From the NCBI GenBank assembly GCA_963713445.1, contig CAVQMB010000008.1:124001-188000 (forward strand): a stretch of DNA of 64,000 nucleotides. Direction: 5' to 3'. Below the pieces are notes generated by a model. That model searched no databases. It was not told the DNA's origin and saw nothing but the letters and a program-made list of their open reading frames with translations. Shown one piece after another: positions 57,035-64,000 of this stretch. The translations under genes were made by a program, and so were the position numbers. Position 1 is the first letter of the stretch. Each line of letters begins with the position of its first letter. Origin of the DNA: CAVQMB01 sp963713445. Lineage in GTDB: Bacteria; Pseudomonadota; Gammaproteobacteria; Competibacterales; Competibacteraceae.

Positions 57035-60000
57035 ATGACCTCAGCTCGCATCGTTCGCCAATGCCTGGCATTGTTTGGCCTGCTCGGCCTGCTGTCAGCG
57101 GTTGCCGCTAATGGCTACGGATTCAGTGATCCAGGTCTTGCCCAGGCCGCGGCCCGGTATCAGGCGCTAGTCGCTAACAGCCGCGCCGCAACCGATCCGG
57201 TACGCACCTGGCAACGCGCTGCCAATGCTGTCAAAGAAAAACACTGGCCCCGGGCGATAGCCGCCTACGAAGCGCTGATCGCCGCCGGCGATCAGGCGCC
57301 ACGCCGTTGGCTACAGCTGGCGCGCGCCTGGAATGAGGCGGATAGCCAGCGCGACCATCTGCAACGGGCGCTCCAGGCCGCCTACAATGCCTGGCAGGGT
57401 GCCAGCGATGACACCAAGCTGCGCGCCTCCACGCTGTTCCTGCTGGGTCACCTGTATCAGCGCAATGATCAACCACGGCAAGCCCTGGCGGCGTGGCGGT
57501 CCGGCCTGGCACTGCACGATAACACGGAAATCAGGCGCCGCTACCATGCGCTCAAGGCGTCTCTTCAGTTTCGGGTCGAAGGCCTCGATGTTGAGCGCGC
57601 CAGCGCCACACCCCGGCTCTGCCTCCGGTTCTCCCAGCCGTTGGCGCACGGCCCACAGATCCATCTGGCGGATTACCTAACCATCGAGCCCGCGATCCAG
57701 GCTGTGGTCGAGGCGCATGACAACCGGCTCTGCATCGGCGGCGTCAGTTTCGGGCAACGCTACCGGATCACAATACAACCCGGCGTTCCGGCCGCCAGCG
57801 GGGAACGCACCGGAACCCGGAAGCAGTTCAGCGCCACCGTGGGGGACCGCCCTGCCCGTGTCGGTTTTCGCGGGCGCGCCTATGTGTTGCCCGAACAGGG
57901 CGCGCACAGCCTGCCGCTGACAACAGTCAACGTCGAGCGGGTACGACTGACCCTGCTGCGCATCAACGATCGCAACCTGACGACCGTGATCAACGCTGGC
58001 AATCTGCTGGCCAGCCTCGATGGGTACGCCCGGCGTCAGATCGCCCAACGCAGCGGTGCGGAACTCTGGAGTGGAACGCTGAGCATCGCCGACCAGCGCA
58101 ACGCTGACGTCACCACAGCGGTACCGCTGGGCCCGCTACTGGCTCACACCGCACCCGGAATTTACGTGGTGACCGCCGCGGACGCCAGCAAGCCCGAACA
58201 ACGCTGGCGGGATCTGGCCACGCAATGGCTGGTGGTTTCGGATATTGGCATCACCAGCCTGCGCGGCAGCGACGGGCTGCACGTGTTTCTGCGCTCGCTG
58301 GCCAGCGCCAGGCCGCTGACCGACATAACGGTCAAACTGTATGCCCGTAACAACAGCGAACTCGGCACGGCGCATAGCGATAGCCGGGGACAGGTGCAGT
58401 TTGCCGCCGGCCTGCTGGCGGGCAACGGTGGTCGCGAACCAGCCGCGGTGATGGTCTACGGCGATCACGGCGACTTCAATTTCCTTGATCTGACCCGGCC
58501 GGCTTTCGATCTCAGCGACCGTGGTGTCGCCGGCCACAAGGCGCCGGGTCCGGTAGACGCTTATCTTTACAGTGACCGTGGCATTTACAGGCCCGGCGCC
58601 ACAGTCCAGCTGGTCGCCCTGCTGCGCGACAGCCAAGGCCACCAACTACCCGGCACGCTACCGCTGACGCTGCGCCTGATTCGGCCCGATCAGGTCGCGT
58701 CCGAGCAGCAGCTCCTGCACGATGTCGGCCAGGGCGCGTATCACGCCGCCCTCAGATTGCCGCCCAATGCCCGCAGTGGCAACTGGCAAGTGCGGGTATT
58801 GCTCGATCCCAAAGGCACACCAGTGGGGCAGCTGCAGTTCCAGGTGCAGGATTTTCAACCGCAGCGGCTCCGGGTCCGACTCCGTTCGAGCACCGACCAG
58901 CTTACGCCGGGCAAGGCGGCCAGCGTGTCGGTCGCTGGCGCATATCTGTACGGCGCCCCAGCCGCTCACCTCAATACCAGCGCAGAGTTGGTGCTACGGG
59001 CTGACCCCAAGCCTTATCCAGACCATCCCGGTTTTCACTTTGGCCTCGCTGGGGATCAGTTTTCGGCCCAGCGCCTGCCGTTAAGCAGCGGGCCGACTGA
59101 TAGCGACGGCAACGCCCGGTTCAGCATCATGCTGGATCAGCGGCCCACCACCAGCCTGCCGCTGCAAGCCCTGATACGGGTCTCGCTGTTCGACCCCGGC
59201 GGTCAGACGGTCAATCAGACTCTGGCCCTGCCCTACCGTGACCAACCCTACGCGATCGGCATCAAGCCCCTGTTCCACAATCAGGTCGCGCAGGGCAAAG
59301 ACTTCGGTTTCCAGGTGATCGCTCTGGACGCCGCCGGTCAGCTGCGTCCGGCTCAGGGACTGCGTTATCGGCTGTACCGCGAGGATTACCAGTTCTACTG
59401 GTATTACCAAGACAGTCGCTGGAATTACAAGCGCATCGTGCGCAACAGCCAGCCGCTCACCAGCGGCGCCATCGACCTGCCCGCCGCGGCACCGTATACC
59501 CTGCGTCAACCCGGCCTGGATTGGGGCAGCTATCGGCTTGAGATCTACGATCCGGCCGACACCGTCGCCAGCAGCATCCGTTTCCAGGTAGGCTGGGTCG
59601 CCGGCGGCGCCCTGGCCGGAGCCCCAGACCAGCTTCAGCTCAGCCTCGATCACAATAGTTACCAAGCAGGCCAGAGCGCGCGAATTCACCTAAAGGCGCC
59701 GTTTGCCGGTAGCGCCCTGGTAATGGTGGTTAGCGACAAGCTGTGGCTGACCCGCAGCGTCGACCTGCCGGCCGGTGGCACCACTATCGATTTACCGGTA
59801 ACGCCGGCTTGGAGCCCGGGCGTCTACGTTCTTGCGAGCGCCTTCCGACCGGCTACCGCTGCCGGTCGCGGCCCGGGCCGGGCGGTCGGCGTGGCCTGGC
59901 TCGGCCTGGACCCGGCCCCGCGCACACTCGGTATCCACCTCAGCGCTCCGCCGGTGTGGCGGCCACGCCGGCCGGTCCAGGTTCCGGTGCACGTAACTGG

Positions 60001-62225
60001 CCTACAAGCGGGTGACGAGGCCTACGTAACACTGGCGGCTGTCGACCAGGGGATTCTCCAGCTGACCGATTTCACCAGCCCCGACCCAGGCAGTTATTTT
60101 CTGGGCAAGCGGCGGCTGGGAATGGACTTGCTGGATCTCTACGGACACCTGATCAGACCGGGAGGACAACCTGGCAAACTGCGCAACGGTGCCGGCGCGG
60201 ACAACCGAAACCTTCATCCGGGTGCACTGCGAAGCACCCGCACGGTAGCGCTGTTCAGTGGCCCGGTGCGGCTAGATAGCCAGGGTAATGCGATGGTACC
60301 GTTACAACTGCCTGATTTTGAAGGTGAACTAAGGCTGATGGCGGTAGCATGGGGCGGGCGACGCTACGGAGCGGCCAGTGAGCCCGTCAAAGTGCGCGAC
60401 CCTCTGGTCAGCCAACTGTATCTGCCGCGCTTTCTGGCGCCCGGTGATCAGGCCTTGATAACGCTGGCGCTGCACAATCTCGATGCCCCTGCCGGCCGTT
60501 ATACGGTCAGCTTGAAAACCGCGGGCAGCCTGACCCTGGACCAGCCGGCGCAGCAAACACTTGGCATTTCAAAGCAAGGCGCGGATTCGACTCGTCAGCT
60601 GCAATTCACCCTTCACGGCGGGCCGGTCGGCGACGGTCGCCTCACGCTCGACATCAACGGCCCCACCGGCTTCCACCTGCAACGCCATTGGAACCTCAGC
60701 GTACGGCCGGCACAGGCCTATGTTTCAAACCATCGCAGCCAGCAACTCGCAGCCGGCGCAACGCTGCACATCGACCACTCGCAGCTGTCCGGTTATCTGC
60801 CGGGTACGGGCCTCCTGAGCGCCAGCTTCTCCAGCCATCCGGCGCTCAATGTGCCGGCCTTGCTGCGAGCATTGCAAGACTATCCCTATGGCTGTCTGGA
60901 ACAGTTGACCAGCCGGGCGCTGGCACTGCTGTACTACGGTAACCTGGCGCGATCCTGGCAGACGCCGGAAGCCGGATCCGCGGCCGATAGTGCAGGCCAT
61001 GATCCAGCGAATCCTGGCCATGCAGCGCTACGAAGGCGGTTTCGGCTTGTGGAGTGCCGACGACCCGGCTCAGTTCTGGTTGTCTGCCTATGCCATGGAT
61101 CTGCTAACGCGGGCGCGGCGAGCCGGCTACCTGGTGCCTGGCGAACCGTACCGCCGGGGCCTGGAGTGGCTGCGCCAGCAACTCGCCACCGCCGACTATA
61201 AGGCGCCGGCGCTCGTAGCCCGGGCCTATACCCTGTACGTGCTGAGCCAAGCCGATGCCGCCACCCGGGGTCAACTACGTTATCTGTTTGACAACTATCT
61301 GCAGCGGCTGCCAACCCGATTGGCCCGTGCCCAGTTGGGTGCAGCACTGGCTCATTTCGGCGAGCGCCGCCGTGCCCAACAAGCCTTCAGACTGGCGTTT
61401 GAGGAACCTCCCCGGACAAGGATTCCGGGCGATTACGGTTCAGCACTGCGGGATGATGCCGGCCTGGTCCTGTTGCTCACCGAATCCGGTCTGTTGCCCG
61501 ACCACCTACCCGCGCTCACCGAACAGCTGGCCCACCGAGCCGCTAGCCGACGCTACACCAGCACCCAGGAAAAGTCCTGGCTGCTACTCGCCGCCCAAGC
61601 ATTGGACCGCGGTCACACAACACTCAGTTTGACGCTCGACGGTCAACCGGCCGGCCACGGCGATCCATTCTATCTCCAGCGCCGCGCGGCTCAGCTCGCC
61701 AGCGCGCTGGACGTCACCAACCAAGGCCAGGGACCGGTGTGGGTCCGACTCGACACCAGCGGTGTGCCCACCGCCAGGCAACCGCCCGAGGCCCGTGGTT
61801 TCGCCATCAGCCGGCACTACTACACACGCGACGGCCAACCGGTCGATCCAACCGGAGTCGACCGCAACACCGTCCTGGTAGCGCTGGTCACGGGCCAGAC
61901 AACGGATAGCCTGCGCCACCAGGTACTGGTGGTCGATCTGCTGCCGGCTGGATTCGAGCTGGAAAATGCCGATCTGGCCCATAACGCATCGATCGCCGAA
62001 CTGGCCTGGCTGCCGCCACTGACAACACCCGCCCACCAGGAGCTGCGGGCCGACCGCTATCTGGCGACCTTCGATCTCGACCAGCAGCAACGCGAATTCA
62101 CTGTCGCCTACCTGGTGCGCGCCGTCACGCCGGGTCGCTACGCGCTGCCCGCCCCTTACGTGGAGGACATGTACCAGCCATGGCAGTTTGGACGCGGCCG
62201 TAGTGCCCGGTTGACGGTGCACTAA
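57035..62225 (+). CDS. bacterial alpha-2-macroglobulin with thioester motif, one frameshift
   Basis: Very large (~1,729 residues) envelope protease inhibitor. It has a signal sequence or anchor (residues ~5-25), a TPR-like N-terminal region (~30-170), then macroglobulin domains. The bait region is followed by the thioester motif CLEQ in YPYGCLEQLTSRAL. Just after this the frame fails: one extra G near 60974 must be removed to pass from QTPEA to DPRPIVQAMIQRILAMQRYE and on through the alpha-helical thioester domain to the end at 62225. No penicillin-binding protein pbpC, the usual partner, is adjacent. The break is either sequencing error or a recent mutation. Confidence 0.9.
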
Positions 62226-62320
62226 GTATGCCGTATCCGATCCGGGATCCCTGAATCACGCCAAAACTCTTGCTCGGGCGGTAAACTAGCCGGACACACG
62301 ACAAGACCAAAGGAGGCCCC

Positions 62321-64000
62321 ATGACGACCGACACCACACGTGCATTTCTCGATGCTCGTGACTTCCTGCTGGCCCGGCGCAAAGACTACACGACGGCTTA
62401 TCGCGACTTCCGCTGGCCCCAACTGACTGAATTCAACTGGGCGCTGGATTGCTTCGACCGCCAGGCCCTGGACAACGCCACCACAGCGCTCTGGGTTGTG
62501 GACGCCGACGGCACTGAAACCCGGCTCAGCTACGCTGAGCTCAGTGCCCGTTCTAATCAGGTCGCTAATTTTCTGCGGTCGCAGGGCGTCCGGCGCGGCG
62601 ATCGCGTTTTGCTGATGCTGAACAATGTGGTGCCGTTATGGGAAACAGTACTGGCCGCGATCAAGCTGGGTGCGGTCATCATACCCGCTACCACCTTGCT
62701 GACGCCGCTTGATCTGCGCGATCGTTTCGAGCGCGGCCAAGTCCGCCACGTAGTGTCTGGAGCAGGCGATAGCGACAAGTTCGCTGACTTGCCCGGCACC
62801 TACACCCGTATCGCGGTAGGCGGCAATCCCGCGGGCTGGGTGGCCTTCGACGATGCGTATCAGGCAGCCACAGACTTTGTGCCCGACGGGACAACCCTGG
62901 CGTCTGATCCGTTCCTGCTCTACTTCACCTCGGGCACGACCTCCAGGCCAAAGCTGGTACTGCACAGCCAGCAGAGTTATCCGGTCGGCCACCTCTCGAC
63001 TATGTATTGGATCGGTTTACAGCCCGGCGACGTCCATCTCAACATCAGTTCGCCAGGCTGGGCCAAGCACGCATGGAGCAGTATCTTCGCCCCCTGGAAC
63101 GCCGGTGCAACGGTCTTCGTCTACAACTACGGCCGCTTTGATGCCGCCGCCATGCTCGATACCATCGGTCGTTACGGCGTCACCACCTTGTGCGCGCCAC
63201 CGACCGTGTGGCGGCTGCTGATACAGGAAGATCTGGGCCGCTATCCAGTGCAGCTCCGGGAACTGGTGAGCGCCGGCGAGCCGCTCAATCCGGAGGTGAT
63301 CGAGCGTGTCCGCAAGGCCTGGGGTATCACCATCCGCGACGGTTATGGCCAGACCGAGACTACCGCCCAGATCGGCAACCCGCCTGGTCAGCAGCTCAAA
63401 CCGGGCTCCATGGGCCGGCCGCTACCCGGCTACCGGGTCACCCTGCTCGATGTCAACGACCAGCCCGCCGCCGAAGGCGAGATCTGTCTCGACCTGAGCC
63501 CGCGGCCACTGGGCTTGATGGCAGGTTATCAGGACGACCCGCAACGCACAGCGCAGGTCATGCGCGGGGGGTATTACCATTGCGGCGACGTGGCGGCGCG
63601 CGATGCCGACGGGTACATAACCTATGTGGGCCGGGCCGACGACGTATTCAAATCCTCAGACTATCGCATTAGTCCGTTCGAACTCGAGAGCGTGCTGATT
63701 GAACACGAAGCGGTGGCTGAAGCGGCAGTGGTACCAAGCCCCGACCCACTGCGCCTGGCGGTCCCCAAGGCGTACGTAACACTGCGGTCAGGCTATATAC
63801 CGGACGCCGGGCTAGCCTTGTCAATCCTGCACTTCTGTCGCGACCAACTAGCGCCTTACAAACGCATCCGGCGACTGGAGTTCGCCGAGTTGCCCAAGAC
63901 CATCTCCGGTAAGATCCGCCGGGTGGAATTGCGGGCGGCGGAAACAGGACGTACCGCCGACGAGCGCCGCGAGCTCGAATTCTGGGAGCAGGATTTCCCC
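62321..64000 (+). CDS. acyl-CoA synthetase (AMP-binding), 3' end beyond the window
   Basis: Adenylate-forming enzyme activating a carboxylic acid to its CoA thioester. It starts at ATG 62321 after a strong AAGGAGG and is open for all 560 codons to the window edge. Motifs: LLYFTSGTTSRPKLVLHS (P-loop), RDGYGQTETTAQIGN, YYHCGDVAARDADGYITYVG, GRADDVFKSSDYRISPFELE, and the C-terminal catalytic lysine in LPKTISGKIRRVELR. It resembles the medium-chain/acetyl-type synthetases; the acid is unknown. It is unrelated in position to the synthetase remnant at 15-18 kb. Confidence 0.9.
   Translation, partial: MTTDTTRAFLDARDFLLARRKDYTTAYRDFRWPQLTEFNWALDCFDRQALDNATTALWVVDADGTETRLSYAELSARSNQVANFLRSQGVRRGDRVLLMLNNVVPLWETVLAAIKLGAVIIPATTLLTPLDLRDRFERGQVRHVVSGAGDSDKFADLPGTYTRIAVGGNPAGWVAFDDAYQAATDFVPDGTTLASDPFLLYFTSGTTSRPKLVLHSQQSYPVGHLSTMYWIGLQPGDVHLNISSPGWAKHAWSSIFAPWNAGATVFVYNYGRFDAAAMLDTIGRYGVTTLCAPPTVWRLLIQEDLGRYPVQLRELVSAGEPLNPEVIERVRKAWGITIRDGYGQTETTAQIGNPPGQQLKPGSMGRPLPGYRVTLLDVNDQPAAEGEICLDLSPRPLGLMAGYQDDPQRTAQVMRGGYYHCGDVAARDADGYITYVGRADDVFKSSDYRISPFELESVLIEHEAVAEAAVVPSPDPLRLAVPKAYVTLRSGYIPDAGLALSILHFCRDQLAPYKRIRRLEFAELPKTISGKIRRVELRAAETGRTADERRELEFWEQDFP

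Overview
The window comes from a high-GC (roughly 60% by eye) gammaproteobacterial chromosome. This follows from conserved gene neighbourhoods: fabF-mltG-tmk-holB-pilZ; ftsK-lolA-rarA-serS; aat-bpt-infA next to clpA/clpS; gltB-gltD. It also follows from a CysB and a Tus-family protein, both typical of Gammaproteobacteria. I cannot name the genus.

Layout. 1-4.6 kb: end of fabF, then mltG, tmk, holB, pilZ and a Nudix CoA pyrophosphatase, all on +. 4.6-11.2 kb: a molybdenum-hydroxylase (CO-dehydrogenase-like) cluster: coxG, coxS, a frameshifted coxM, a frameshifted MoxR/CoxD ATPase, CoxE, two XdhC-type proteins and a MoeA-like/MobA-like fusion. The catalytic large subunit is absent. 11.2-13.9 kb: sulfurtransferase, thrH and a dihaem cytochrome c. 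13.9-23.6 kb: a region rich in mobile DNA. It holds a DUF815 ATPase, an acyl-CoA synthetase pseudogene hit by an IS1595 and an IS256 element (both with target-site duplications), a deleted IS3 remnant, and a tightly coupled set of tyrosine recombinase, cysB and a tus-like gene. 22.2-28.2 kb: serS, rarA, lolA and ftsK on -. 28.3-35.3 kb: an acyltransferase, aat, bpt, infA, clpA, clpS and aceA. 35.4-41 kb: a LysR regulator, an odd siroheme-synthase-like protein, a eutB/eutC-like pair and malonyl-CoA decarboxylase. 41.2-47.3 kb: gltB/gltD. 47.5-64 kb: DedA, TerC, an acetyltransferase/C39 fusion with a RimK ligase, an MscK-like channel, an RDD protein, an FAH-family protein, a bacterial alpha-2-macroglobulin, and an acyl-CoA synthetase running off the end.

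The most interesting region is 13.9-23.6 kb. A 12-base word, TATATCATCATC, occurs six times there and I saw it nowhere else in the window. The three left copies (13910, 14029, 16286) have one orientation and the three right copies (21288, 22200, 23592) the opposite one. Two copies bracket a gene that, after repairing one frameshift, reads as a ~295-residue Tus (replication-terminus binding) homologue. In sampled + strand genes G exceeds C on the left and C exceeds G on the right, and gene direction changes across the same interval. Together this suggests the chromosome terminus with a compact Tus/Ter-type fork trap whose site sequence differs from that of E. coli. The protein family is well supported. 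The site assignment is inference.

Single-base frameshifts break several genes that should be functional (serS, clpS, aceA, gltD, the macroglobulin, tus), so part of the apparent decay is probably sequencing or assembly error. No rRNA, tRNA or CRISPR array was seen.
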